64,000 bases of DNA, taken from positions 16,856,520-16,920,519 of the forward strand of contig NC_052615.1 in the NCBI RefSeq assembly GCF_016545825.1, given 5' to 3'. Origin of the DNA: Eucalyptus grandis (Eukaryota > Streptophyta > Magnoliopsida > Myrtales > Myrtaceae). Shown here in pieces: positions 21,736 through 32,666 of this stretch. The position numbers and the translations under genes are program-made. The notes beneath the pieces are model-generated. The model made no database searches. It was not told the origin of the DNA and saw nothing but the letters and a program-made list of their open reading frames with translations. Each line of letters opens with the position of its first letter. The first letter of the stretch is position 1.

Positions 21736-22639
21736 ATGGCTGATTCTGAACATTCTTCTTCTGATGACACTTACGTGGACTCTAGAGGTAAACTATTTTG
21801 ACAAGTTAATTTCACCATCTCCCTCTTTTCTTCTCCTGTTTATTTTGCATCAGCTTTGACTCTAGATGCAATTATCCTGCTTCTTGCAGTAGAAAGTTTT
21901 CAGCTTTCAGTTAAAAAGACAAATTTTCTTTCTGGGTTTTCCGCCTTTCTCGAGATTTCTCGTAATCCCCCATCAATATAAGTTCCTAAGTCTATGAATG
22001 ATTATGGTTAATTGACGACTATGTAACAGATTTGACCCTGGATGTAATTAATGATCCTGCCCGTTTCTTTCACCAATCAAATCAAACACTTCTTCTTTCC
22101 GATCCTATTTCAAGACTTCCGATCCTATTTCAAGACTTCAAGTATAGTTATTGGAAGGAATCCCGTAATTTTTGGTGGGCTTCAACTTTATTTTCAGAGT
22201 TGATTATATCATGAACAAGACTAGTTCATGCCTTTAATCTCGCATCATGCAAGGGCCTTGTTCTGCTTCCAAGAATTTGTTTTATCCTACATATATCGTT
22301 CTATTTATCTTTTTGGTCTTGGGTTATTTTGTGCAGAAGAGACAAGTGAAGAATCAAAGCTAGATTTCTCTGAAGATGAGGAGACGCTTGTAATTAGAAT
22401 GTACAACCTGGTTGGAGAAAGGTGAAATTCTGTTCTGTTGCTTCTTTCCTGCTTCTCTTTTACTATTGATGATTTCCTCTCTTTTTTTTTTTCTTTTTTT
22501 TTTTTTGCAAATATGAAATTACTGAGCCAAAATTATATCATCCGTGATCAGGTGGTCTCTAATTGCTGGTAGAATCCCAGGGAGGACAGCTGAAGAAATC
22601 GAGAAGTACTGGAATTCCAGATATTCAACAAGCCAATGA
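21736..22639 (+). CDS. Single-repeat R3-MYB repressor, CPC/TRY/ETC type
   Basis: Three exons: 21736-21787, 22337-22421, 22552-22639, all GT-AG with matching phases, giving 74 residues. An acidic/Ser N-terminus ([11 protein letters not shown]) leads into one R3 MYB repeat with its regularly spaced Trp ([10 protein letters not shown], then EKYWNSRY). The spacing L-x2-R-x3-L-x6-L-x3-R of the bHLH-binding signature is present ('[19 protein letters not shown]'), with Thr before the first Leu where Arabidopsis members have Asp/Glu. Proteins of this size have no activation domain. In Arabidopsis they move between epidermal cells and compete with R2R3-MYBs (GL1/WER) for GL3/EGL3 bHLH partners, repressing trichome and non-hair fate and also anthocyanin. 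Exact orthology (ETC1, ETC3, CPC) cannot be settled here. Intron 1 contains a perfect 20-bp tandem duplication near 22,100-22,140. Confidence 0.9.
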
Positions 22640-23800
22640 AAGTACTAAATCAAGATGACTGTCTTACTTAGAGTGACGTGAATGCTTGGCTCAGAAAATT
22701 TCCCCGAGGATGTGAAGATTTTCTTAATTTGCGTTCTGAACTTAGACCCATTGAAGTTCAAGGTCATTTCATATGATCTTTAGGAATGGAGTTTCTCCCC
22801 CCTCCCTTTGTCGGTTGATCTTTGTTTGGTGCTCATGATTAGGGTAAAGCCATTGGTTTTTTTTCAAGGTGCAATGTATTTGGAAGTAGGACCTTAGATT
22901 CTTGGTGTATATTGTTCTCTCTAGTTATAGTGTACAAATGCGTCGTCCCTAGTGTTGTCCCTAATGATATGACATTGTTACTCCCCTTATTTTTTCATCA
23001 CTAATGTGTGCCTAAGTAAGGTGTACCTTTTTCATCACTAATGTGTGCCTAAGTAAGGTGTACCTTAAAGTTTAAAAATATACGGTACGAACTTGTCAAA
23101 TCGCAACTTCTAGAGTGTCCATAATGATATGATGAATGTTTAAACTTCTAGATCAATCGATATGGGTTTCCTTCAAAGGAATTAATGAAAAGGGACCGAG
23201 CACTCGACCGGCCTAACGAGAGTGGCTTGAAGGTAGAAGTGCAAGGTTAGAATTCAAAATACGACAATAACACATAGCTTTACCAAGCCAAAAAAATTGA
23301 CATTACACAGAAAAAAGTAGCTATCGTGGCCTTCTACCTATGATCTCATCAGGCAATAAGCTTATCAAAATGAATTGCTGAGGGATCACCCAAGAAAGTT
23401 TAGAAGTTAGAATGCACCATTAGGATAAAGTAACGCTAGGGAATCAATGTTCAATTCAAGCAAAGCTGTGCAAGATGACTCACAACATTACTCTTGCTTT
23501 CGCATATCCATCTACTGTACGGCTTTACAACCATCAACGTAGTTGTCATAATTGGAAGATGATATATCGGTTGGTTGAATAACAATTAATCAATACAGAT
23601 TTTTCTCTGTATGTATGAAGATGACAATCATGTCATTTTCCCAAGAAAGTAAAACCACTTAGGATTGGAGAAATTTGCTCCTTGACTTTCCTTATAAGAT
23701 GGAAGAAATGGTACAAACAGACAGAAGCATAAGATATGGCCAATCTTTCGGAAGGCATCAACTTTTGACCTCGGATCAGATGTACCAAGCTCAAAAACAA
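22640..23800. other. Intergenic downstream of the MYB gene
   Basis: Probable MYB 3' UTR, then AT-rich DNA. A perfect 37-bp tandem duplication lies at 22991-23027/23028-23064. No gene seen. Confidence 0.5.
22991..23064 (+). repeat. Perfect 37-bp tandem duplication
   Basis: The two copies starting TTTTTCATCACTAATGTGTG are identical and adjacent. Confidence 0.95.
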
Positions 23801-24042
23801 AACTAAAGAGATACGATGAAGTATAAAGTCAAATAGAAAATCGTGCTCATCATTATCTTTTAAGAATAATTCAACTAAAGAGATGCAATGAAGTATAAAG
23901 TCAAATAGAAAATCGTGCTAATTATTATCTTTTAAGTTCCAGCATAGAAAATAATTCAACTAAAGAGATGCAATGAAGTATAAAGTCAAATAGAAAATCG
24001 TGCTAATTATTATCTCTTAAGTTCCAGAATAGAAAATAATTC
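23801..24042 (+). repeat. Three-copy ~80-bp tandem repeat
   Basis: Copies begin AACTAAAGAGAT at 23801, 23873 and 23958 (periods 72, 85, 85). The first lacks a 13-base TTCCAGCATAGAA segment. It lies downstream of CRIPT on the other strand. Confidence 0.9.
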
Positions 24043-24721
24043 AACTGATGTTGCCATGAAAAAAGCCATTCACGGATACAACTAAAACAGTATGCCACTC
24101 CCACATATTGACATAATAGTCACCGACCACCCCATAGAGGACAAGGGCGATCCTGTAGAGAGCAAGGGCTTCAGAGATGCATGAGCAAGGTGACCGATGA
24201 GGACCTGAGGTCCTCACGCTTGTTTCGTATGATTCTCAGCTTTCCAAACATACTAAGACCTGAGCTAGTCAAAAGCTTATGGCCAAATGAGTCATTTGCA
24301 AAATCTAAAATGAATAAACAACGAGCCATTCCCCATAACTTCAAATAAAATGTATCCATCCTCCTCTACAACAATGCATGACAAAGAATTCAGTGCAGGT
24401 TATTTAAGAATCTTTATCTGGGAAAGGAAAGATTGGTGTACAATAGAGTCCTAAGCAGAAGGTAAGTGCAGAACTGGATGTTGCATACTGAATTTTCACA
24501 AGCACAATTCAACTTTGCTTGTTAAAAAGAAAACTGAAAAGAGCACTAATTGCAGATCATTCCATTCAGGAAATGCAGATATTGCAGATCCTACGAAAAT
24601 CATACTTTACAGCCTCATTAACAAATTCTTGCCAGATATCGATAAAGTAATGGTTAGAAGTCATGCAAGAAATCAGTACTATAGATCATGACATCCTTAA
24701 GAGAAGATCAACATGGTTGTA

Positions 24722-26399
24722 TTACACATTGCTTTGTTTATAAATCTTGGTGTCCAGTACTTGCTTGCCGCACATTGCACAAACCCCTGCAGTAAAAAGT
24801 GAACATTAGCACTTGCAACATAATACTTGCCCAAAGAGATGAAACTTTCCAAAACAGCAGGAGAATTTGAAAAACACAAATTTGCAAATGCAAAGCACCT
24901 TTTGTGTATGCACAGGTGTGACAGTACTTGGCATCTTGATGCACCTGCTGCTTGCAAATAATGCACTTTGTATTTCCATAAGGAGTCCACCTGCAAGCAA
25001 GTACATTCTAAAATCAAGAAAACCATAGAAAACTAACTCAAACTGACAGTTACTTCTCGGTGTTATCAGAATTCAAAATGCTATCATCTGAAGTATAGAT
25101 AACTTGCATGGAAGAACACGACTGACTTCATCAAACCAAAAAAATAAGATAACCCAGAGATTTCCTCTTTCTCCTAGAATATACTCATCAGCACTACGTA
25201 ATGATGTACAATAACTGTCATAGGTGTGGAATCTATTTCCAGATTTCACGAATTTCAAGAAAACACCCCAGTACACATCACCCATCCACTGATTCGCCAA
25301 AATGAATGGATTAGCAGTAGTATTACGATATCCAGCTCAGTCCTTTTGCCCCCAGGTGATTTGTCTCGCCAAAATCTGACTGACAAGGCAATAAAACAAC
25401 TAAAATAGATGTGCATTCCAGTAATCATTTCAGGGACCCTTAGCAGCACGAACTTGTATAAAAAAGAACTACATAAATCATATATCCCACTCTAAAAGAT
25501 GAAAACTTTCTGCAAACGGATTCATCCACAACAAACATAATGCCCATTCCCACTAACGATAGTCGAGCAAAAGCAATGAATCACACAGAAAAAACAGAAA
25601 AAAGAGCGATATCTAAAAATGCTTCAAAGGTTAGAACGTGCATTCAGAGATTTCTTCTACCTTAACACGCTAGTGGTTCACATCGAGATTGATCCGGGAA
25701 AAAGTGCCACTGGTTCACAAGACAATAAATCCAAAAACAATTACTCTGAAAGTCATGCTCCCGGCCGACTAACATGACACAGTTCACCAAATTACAAATA
25801 TCAAAAGCAGCTTCCACGCTCCGACACCAGCTTAGCTCCTTCTCTTAAAAAAGTGCCACTTTCCAGATGACATATAATTCTCCTAAATGCTTGTCATCCC
25901 AATTCACCCTAATCAGTAATTGCAACTCGCGGAAACAGCCCATTAACCTTCAAACCCCACCCCAAGACAAGAACCAACACCGATCGAACTAGAGAACATC
26001 TCTCTCTGAATAAAGCGCATCAGCTAGCTACGATCTCAACATCCACAGCTAGTCCGCAGCATAGCAATACAGCTGCCCCCTCGAAATTCATCTCCCAAAA
26101 GAAAGGGCAAGAGAGAGAGAGAGAGAGAGAGAGGGGTAACCTGGCCTTCTTGGAGAGGAGCTTGTTCTCGTTGATCTTGCGGCCGCCGCCCTCGGTGGTG
26201 TTGCTGGCCCCTTCCTTCCACTTGTCCGGCACTATCACCTTCGCCAGCTTCTTCTCACCTGAACCAACATCACACACGCAGCAATCAGAACCCGCCGATC
26301 CCACAAACCCCACCGCAGCAGAGCGCTCGATCGAGCGGGCAGCGGATCGATCGAGGGGGAGGAAGGGAGATCGGGCGGCTTACACTTCTCGCACACCAT
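24722..26399 (-). CDS. CRIPT: CRIPT (cysteine-rich PDZ-binding protein homologue)
   Basis: Minus-strand exons are 26384-26399, 26141-26258, 24899-24990 and 24722-24786, all GT-AG and in phase, giving 96 residues (animal CRIPT is about 101). The protein starts MVCEKCEKKL, has the family block 'KVIVPDKWKEGASNTTEGGG' and 'NENKLLSKK', then 'WTPYGNTKCIICKQQVHQD' and 'KYCHTCAY', and ends 'CAMCGKQVLDTKIYKQSNV'. Four CxxC pairs (CEKC, CIIC, CHTC, CAMC) should bind zinc. Animal CRIPT was named for binding PSD-95 and is also reported as a minor (U12) spliceosome-associated protein; plants lack the synaptic partner, so an RNA-processing role is the better inference. Intron 3 (about 1.15 kb, 24991-26140) contains a (GA)n tract just inside its 5' splice site. 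Confidence 0.95.
26109..26133. repeat. (GA)n microsatellite in a CRIPT intron
   Basis: GA repeat of about 25 bases ending 8 bases from the exon 2 donor (minus strand). Confidence 0.9.
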
Positions 26400-26724
26400 C
26401 TTCGCTTCTCTGTCGTCCCAAAATTCGAAGCCCTAATTCGAGTCGAGGAGGAGAAGAAGAGGGGCGGAATTGGGGATCTTCTTGCTGTCTGCAGAATCCT
26501 TGGCGGCGTTCGATTTTTGCTATCTCCAGAATCCTTGGCGTTCGGTTTTTGCTTAATGCGCTCTCAGCGCGGATGGGGTGCACGTTTTCTCTCTTAGCGA
26601 GAAGGGATGTCAGTAGGGCGGTGCTTTGCCACTGGCCAAGTCGCACTTTGCTTAGAAGAAAACTAATTGAGAAAATTTGTCTTGCCAAAACTTTGGACAG
26701 CATTTATATTTTCCTTGTGGATTA

Positions 26725-26890
26725 GTCTTTGTATAACTAGTGTTACCCACATTCAAATAAAAAACGGAACCTAATCATATGTCATGGTTTTGGAATTTAT
26801 TTTCGATTTTGTGTATTTACGGAATGAAAATATTAACAAAATGTTGCAATCGACTAAGGAAATTTCAAAAGAACACCTTGAAGAGGTGCC
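26725..26890 (+). repeat. Dispersed ~170-bp repeat, copy 1
   Basis: It matches 29,170-29,350 in order: TTAGTCTTTGTAT, GAATTTATTTTCGA(T)TTTTGTGTA, AATGTTGCAATCGA, and TTTCAAAAGAACACC-TGAAGAGGT. Both copies lie in the same orientation. Confidence 0.75.
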
Positions 26891-28200
26891 TTGAAGTTGG
26901 TGAAATGTGCCACGATCAATCCTCTTGACTAATCGATGGCCAAATTTCTTGTCGGATGACAAGAACACGGCTTTCACAACTTATTTTTGAGCCTAAGAAA
27001 GTGGCATTTTCATCCGATTATTATAAAAATTTGACTCGTTCACGCGCATTTGTATCAAATTCCCTAATCAGTGCATTAAGCCCCAATCGGCGGTCCAACT
27101 GGAGCAAAATCAGAGAGAAAGGGAAAAAGTTAAAGGTGGAAGAACATTGCGCGTGCGATAGGAGCCTGCACCGTGAACATCAGGGATCGATGCAAACTGG
27201 CGAGGCGCCTTTTTGGCTTGCCCGAAGTATGGGGGCAAGTGCACGCCAGTTTTAGGGTGTGGAATTAAGGCGTTGATTTGGGGTTTCGATTTTGGGATTG
27301 GCTTGTGCTCATTTTCTTTTCAACGCACTTGGATGAATTCACTTGTCGTCATAATGTCCGTTTTGATTTGTCCCATATTGAGTGTTGCATTTTTCTGTAG
27401 GTAAGTATTTCTCCAACGGGTCATCCCTCTCACTTGAACATGTTCGACATTGAAGTTCCAATACCGCGTCAAAAGACATCTACACCTCTTGTGAGTTAAT
27501 TCTAGTGTTACATATATAATCCAGGAACACTTTCTCTCCATTTAGTATTGATTTAGTTCATTCTTGCTCCCATTTACCATCATAAAGCTTGTCCAGAGCC
27601 ACATCTTGTCTCAACTCTCTTAACTCATCGATCCCTCCTGCCCTAGTTGGACTAGGTCTTTATAGGCCTATCAATTCCCGCGTGGCTCATTCTCAAACCA
27701 TGTACCTACTGGAAGAGGCCATGCTGTAATATTGTAATATAATAACCATAGATTAACTTAATTAAAATATTGTCCATTTCGCTCCTTGCATACTTACTTT
27801 TACAATTTTGTCATCTAGCATATAAGTAGGTATTTTTGTAGGAAGTCAACTATCCTAATAATGCCATCAACTAAGCTTGCTTAACATTGGATTTTTAATG
27901 TTAAACGTTGCCATTACATTAAAATACGCTTCTTATGAGTTTATTCTAGATTTACATATATAATTTAAGAACGTTCTTCTCGTGTTTAGTTCGCAATTCA
28001 GGTCATTCAAGTCCCCCTTCGCCATCCTAGAATTTTGTTAATAGCTGCTTCTCTTTCAAATCCTCTCGCCTTAGCGATTGCTCCACTATCTTTGTTGAAT
28101 GGGATCATTATATTCCTTCTTTTAGTGGAGTCATTATGGGTGCTTCAATTGGGTCAATGCCCCCATTAGCAATAATCAATCCCACCAAGCCATTTCTATT

Positions 28201-28762
28201 AGGAAAATTATTTAAAAAGTCATAAGCTTATTACACTTTTGTCAATTCAATTCTAAACATTTTCACTTCTTGCTAATTCACTCTTAAATTTTTTTACTTC
28301 TTGCTAATTGAGTCCGTTCGGCCATTGCCTAGAAATTACTAATGTGGCATTTTTATAATATTTTCAAAAAGTTTACGATTTTTTTTTTCTTTTTTTACTT
28401 TTATTTTATTTTATTATTATTTGGTTTTTAGATCTAAAGTCGAAACTCACCGGCCACAAGCGAGGGCCACGATGCCTTTGCCAAATTTGACCAAGCAAGG
28501 GCTTGGCGGCCCTTGCTTGGCCAAATCTAGTGAGGGTGTCGTGGCCCCGAGCAAGAGTTGACCTCAAATTCAAAAAAAAAAAAAAAAAAGTAAAAAAAAA
28601 AAATCAAAATATTATTAAAAAATATTACATTAACGTCGACCGTCCATGTCAACAATTTCTGGCCAAAATTGGGCGGATGAATTTAATTAACAAAAAGTGA
28701 AAAAAGATTCATAACTGAATTGACAAAATTAAAATGTTTAAAAATTTTTAGACAATTTTCTT
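28201..28762. mobile_element. Inverted-repeat element with GC-rich core
   Basis: The left arm AGGAAAATTATTTAAAAAGTC and the right arm ending GACAATTTTCTT are imperfect inverses. Inside, 'GTCAATTCAATTCTAAACAT' and 'AATTGACAAAATTAAAATGT' pair up. The core (28,445-28,560) has 'CGAGGGCC' and 'GGCGGCCCTTGCTTGG'. It belongs to the same family as the 33.5 and 41.7 kb elements and encodes nothing, so it is non-autonomous. Confidence 0.65.
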
Positions 28763-29169
28763 AAATTTTATCCTCCGACAAAGGACTAAAGCTGCATAAG
28801 TCGACTTGCAAAAGAGTAGGAAGAAGAGAGAGAGAAGCTTCTCCTTGGAAGACAGCTGATTTCGTGGCTTAATTTACCAACAATCTTGGCTTTGGCTTTT
28901 GTTTTTTGTAAATCAAAAAGTGACATGTCCCCCGGTACCGTCATGTAGACCAAGGCTAATGCCGAAAGCGATCCAATCACACGAATCATACCCCACATCG
29001 ACTACACCCGAACCTTGTCAATCATAATTCTTTGATAAATCGGCATAGACAAAAGAGGGTTTTTAATTGCACATCTGTTAATCGAATCAAAATCAATGAA
29101 TAACACAACTTACAAAAACGACTTACATATTATATTTGCTTTGCAAATTAGTCTCTTTTTTTTTTGGTA

Positions 29170-29350
29170 AAGTTTGCAAATTAGTCTTTGTATCTCTAAT
29201 ATTACCCAAATTCAAATCCAAATGAAACATAACCATCTGTTATGATTACGAAATTTATTTCGACTTTTGTGTACTTTATGGCACAAAAATATTGACAAAA
29301 ATGTTGCAATCGATATGGAAAGCTTCAAAAGAATACCCTGAAGAGGTACC
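29170..29350 (+). repeat. Dispersed ~170-bp repeat, copy 2
   Basis: Second copy of the 26,725-26,890 repeat, 2.4 kb downstream on the same strand. Confidence 0.75.
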
Positions 29351-29574
29351 GATCTCCCACTCAATCATGCTCGAATCTCGTCGGTCCAAATATTTTGGTA
29401 AATCGGTATAGAAGAAAGAGGGTTTTATTTTATTGTGCTGAATCTATTAACTGAATAGAAATCAATGAATAATGCGAACTTACAAAACGAATTACACATA
29501 TCAGATGGTCAAAATAAATAAGGAAAATTGGATGGACCGCATGATCCGAAACTAGCTGTAGCAGATCTTGCCGA

Positions 29575-30845
29575 TCAATCCCAAGGGCTGAGCGAGCACT
29601 CCCAAGGCAAGGTCGGGAACCTCTGGGTGTCCTTGCAGTAGTCGTAGATGACGAGGTTCCGCTGGACCCAGGCGTAGTCCTTCTTCTGATCCTCGGACAA
29701 GTGCCAGGCGCTGTACTGATCCCACCAGTTCTTGGTCGTCGTCGAGACGCAGGCCGGGAAGGGGTCCTCCCACTGGCACCCGTCGAAGCTGAAGTCCTTG
29801 TAGGTGGACACGAACGGCGCCTTGGTCCAGTCGGTCTTCTCGAGGCCGCCCCTCGTGGCCCAGTCGTCGGCGTTCCAGATACTCGAGAAGAGGTACATGG
29901 GCTTCTCGTTGGGGAAGAAGTTGTTCGCCTCGCCGTTGTTCTTGAACACCCTGACCGGCACCTGGTCGACGAAGAACCTGCAGAACCGGCCGGAACTTAA
30001 AGGAGGGTCGCGCGTTGATCGAGAACTTGAGCAATGCCTTAGCGAGACAGAGAGGGAGAGCTTACACAATCTGGTGGCTGTTCCAGAGGATGGAGTAGGA
30101 GTGGAAGTCCTCGGTCGGGTCGAACCAGAGCATGTGCCGCATCTCGCGCGAGCCCGTCCCGTTCTTGTACACGTTGGTCTGGATCAGATACGGCTGCCCG
30201 CTCCGGTTCCCCAAGAACTCGAAGTCCAGCTCATCCCTCTCCGGCCCTGCCCCGTTCTCCGAACACATCTGCATCATTTGCAGATCGAATAGATCAAGAT
30301 CACAATCGCAATCACTTCTTCGAAATACTTAAACCTTTCTGTGATCTTAGCCGGTGCAGTTAGGGTGCTCGTTAGGGACACGCTCATTGAGAAATGGGAG
30401 TTGAAGAACTCACGTAGTAAGCAGTGACCACTCCGGCCGAGTCGCCTCCCACGAGCTTGAGCTTCATGCTGAACCACCCGAATCGGTATCTCTGCTTCGT
30501 TTGGAACCCGCAACCTGTTCGAGATCAACACCTTCGCCATCACAACATGCTTTTTTTGCAGATTGGAGCGTACACCGGGACTGAAGAAATAAATGCGAAA
30601 AGGATTCGGTATTCGAGTGGGTTCGTGCGGTTACCTGTTTCTTTGTCCAGAGACAAGTACCAGATCTGGCCATCTGCGGAGGTCTTGAAGTGCTCCTCCG
30701 ACCACATTATGTCGAAGTTGTCGACGAAAGACCCCTTGGACTGCGGCGCTGCATCCGATGAGCGTGGCTCGGCCAGAAGAACGAGCGAGATGCAGAGGAG
30801 AATCGACAATGGAGAAACCATTTTCTCCATTCTTGAATCTTGCAT
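29575..30845 (-). CDS. XTH6: Xyloglucan endotransglucosylase/hydrolase, XTH6/7-like
   Basis: Four minus-strand exons are 30635-30845, 30414-30514, 30066-30268 and 29575-29977 (GT-AG, phases consistent), giving 305 residues. The start could equally be Met at 30830, which gives a cleaner signal peptide ([20 protein letters not shown]). The GH16 active site [10 protein letters not shown] is intact and is followed at once by an N-glycosylation site (NRSG), as in the family. Downstream are '[20 protein letters not shown]', '[10 protein letters not shown]', and the Cys-containing C-terminal domain ('[10 protein letters not shown]', 'WWDQYSAW', '[17 protein letters not shown]'), the XET_C region. 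The enzyme is secreted and cuts and rejoins xyloglucan in the cell wall, loosening or reinforcing it. The C-terminus '[14 protein letters not shown]' resembles Arabidopsis XTH6/XTH7 most; the number is a best guess. Confidence 0.95.
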
Positions 30846-31084
30846 GAGAAGTTGTGAAAGCAGAGATGAAGAAAGCTCTCGAGTCCTCTCTGCCGGGTCT
30901 TGTGGGAGGAGGGATGTATATCAAAACGTTCGCTGTCTCGTTGGAAATAAAACATTTCTTATCTTGCTGTTGACCATTTTAAATCACCTCATGTGTATGA
31001 CCTTCGAGACCATGCGAAAAAACCAAATAATAATGGGAAAAAAAATAGAGGAAGTATAATTACCGCGTGGGGTCTAGTCACTAT

Positions 31085-31255
31085 CAACGACGTCTCATGT
31101 AGACCGCCATGTTGGTGATTTCCAATGGCAATTGATCGGAAGGACGTCATTAGATTTCACATAAAAAATTTAAATTGCATTGACAAAATTGAAATGTTCA
31201 AATTTGAATTGACATCCATATAATAAATTTCAAATTAAATCGATAATTTTCCCTC
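31085..31255. mobile_element. Right-end fragment of the inverted-repeat family
   Basis: 'GTCTCATGTAGACCGCCATG', 'GATTTCCAATGGCAATTGAT' and 'GAATTGACATCCATATAATA' end in CGATAATTTTCCC. This is the order seen in right arms of the 33.5 kb element. The left arm and core are missing. Confidence 0.45.
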
Positions 31256-32560
31256 ATACTCTAATTGTTCTTATTAGGGGAAAGGACAAGTAGAGCTAAC
31301 ATTGGCACTCTAGAAATCGAGAGTAGAAATTAAAATGATGCGTGTGGGGAAAAAAAAATTCCAGGATGTCCAAAAATTCACAGATCTACAACAGGAAAAT
31401 CCAGCTGCCAATCTAGTGACCATCATTATTTTCATGATGGGGCCAATGAAAATGGAGATGCTGGAGGGGGGGCCCACGTGTTTTCATGTGAACCTCACTG
31501 ATTGGCCACACACAATAATTCGAAACTTCTTGGGCTTGACAACTGGATTTTTTTGGATGTGTAGGGGAGAGATGCTGACCGTCAGGGATGTTGAATTAAA
31601 GAATTGCCCACTTGAAGAACCATGTTATAAGAAAAATAAATTATTGAATTGAATAATTGATTAGAGAATTGCATGTTGGCTTTACAAAAAAAAGGTTAAA
31701 AGAGGAATACAACCCCCAAGGGTTAATTACTTTAATTGTCTAGTTTGAGGATTCTGTAGATTGGTTGGTTCCCTTTAGTGGGGCAAGACTGATTTTTTTA
31801 AAATAAAAAAATTAATTATATTATTGTTATTATTATTTATTTTATTGAAGAGATGAGCTTCTTGATCAAGGAGCTTTCACTGTTATTAAGAAAGTTACCG
31901 ACATGCCCGCCGCGTTAATCCGTAAAGGTTTCGATACCCTTTTTAACTTATTCAACAACAAAAATTACCCTAATCGAGGATTTTGGCATATTTACAATTT
32001 TTAGGAGAGAAGAAAATAGATTTGTGTGAATTAGCGAACTCAATGGATCCAATAAAATAGTAAAAGTTTGAGTCTCGAAGAGGAAATATCCTCCCCATCA
32101 AAATTCATTTGTGTGGAATGAATTCGTGGGTCAATGGCAATCAAAATCTCTGGATCAGTTTGTACTGAGATCAAAGACTTGGGCTTCGGGGGATTGCGAT
32201 TGGTATGATCAAATCATGGTCTAAGGTGTCTACATTGATTGTTTTCACCTAGAAATATGTCGTAAATAAGATGGACCCACACATGTTGGAGCTATAGCAA
32301 CGATAGCTCAAAGTCATAATAGAAACCAGTTGTAATAGGTGTATTGAGCACTTGGGCAATAGTCAAATTATTCTAGCAATTGACTAGTTAAATTACTAGA
32401 ATATAAAGAATATCTTCCCAAAGAATATCCCCTCCCAGACACTACACCTCGTGCAGCACGTGCTCCTCCATTATTATGTGTCGGTGAAGTTTGTTGGGAG
32501 AGAGCATATGGCTATACGTTTTAAGGAATTTATAAAAAAAATTAAGAGCTCTTTGTCAGC
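31256..32560. other. Intergenic between XTH and tRNA-Leu
   Basis: AT-rich. The frame at 31335-31652 has no recognisable motif. Nothing else seen. Confidence 0.5.
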
Positions 32561-32564
32561 AGTC

Positions 32565-32644
<80 letters not shown>
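32565..32644 (+). tRNA. trnL-UAG: tRNA-Leu (anticodon UAG)
   Basis: A complete 80-nt cloverleaf. The acceptor stem GACAGTT/AGCTGTC pairs with one G-U. The A box TGGCCGAGTGG is canonical, anticodon stem CCAGA/TCTGG encloses loop TTTAGGC with anticodon TAG, the long variable arm is typical of class II Leu tRNAs, and the T arm GTGGGTTCAAATCCCAC contains the B box. CCA is not encoded and there is no intron. T-rich sequence 10-20 bases downstream serves as the pol III terminator. It is a nuclear gene. Confidence 0.97.
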
Positions 32645-32653
32645 TGTTTTGTT

Positions 32654-32660
32654 ATTTTTT
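32654..32660 (+). terminator. RNA polymerase III terminator
   Basis: Runs TTTT and TTTTTT within 20 bases of the tRNA 3' end (GTTTTGTTATTTTTT). Confidence 0.6.
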
Positions 32661-32666
32661 GTTTTT

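Larger units (their letters stand above)
26400..29570. other. Intergenic between CRIPT and XTH
   Basis: The CRIPT 5' region (to about 26,560) is followed by AT-rich DNA. Named pieces are two copies of a ~170-bp dispersed repeat and one inverted-repeat element at 28.2 kb, listed separately. The short GC-richer stretch at 27,100-27,260 has no clear frame. Confidence 0.5.

Noticed and set aside
26150..26725. 191-codon plus-strand frame across CRIPT exons
   Set aside because: It runs antisense over CRIPT exons 1-2 and has low-complexity, unrecognisable sequence.
29701..30543. Plus-strand frames opposite XTH
   Set aside because: They are antisense shadows of GC-rich XTH exons, with no domains.
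31335..31652. 105-codon frame after XTH
   Set aside because: No recognisable motif, and no promoter or splice context.
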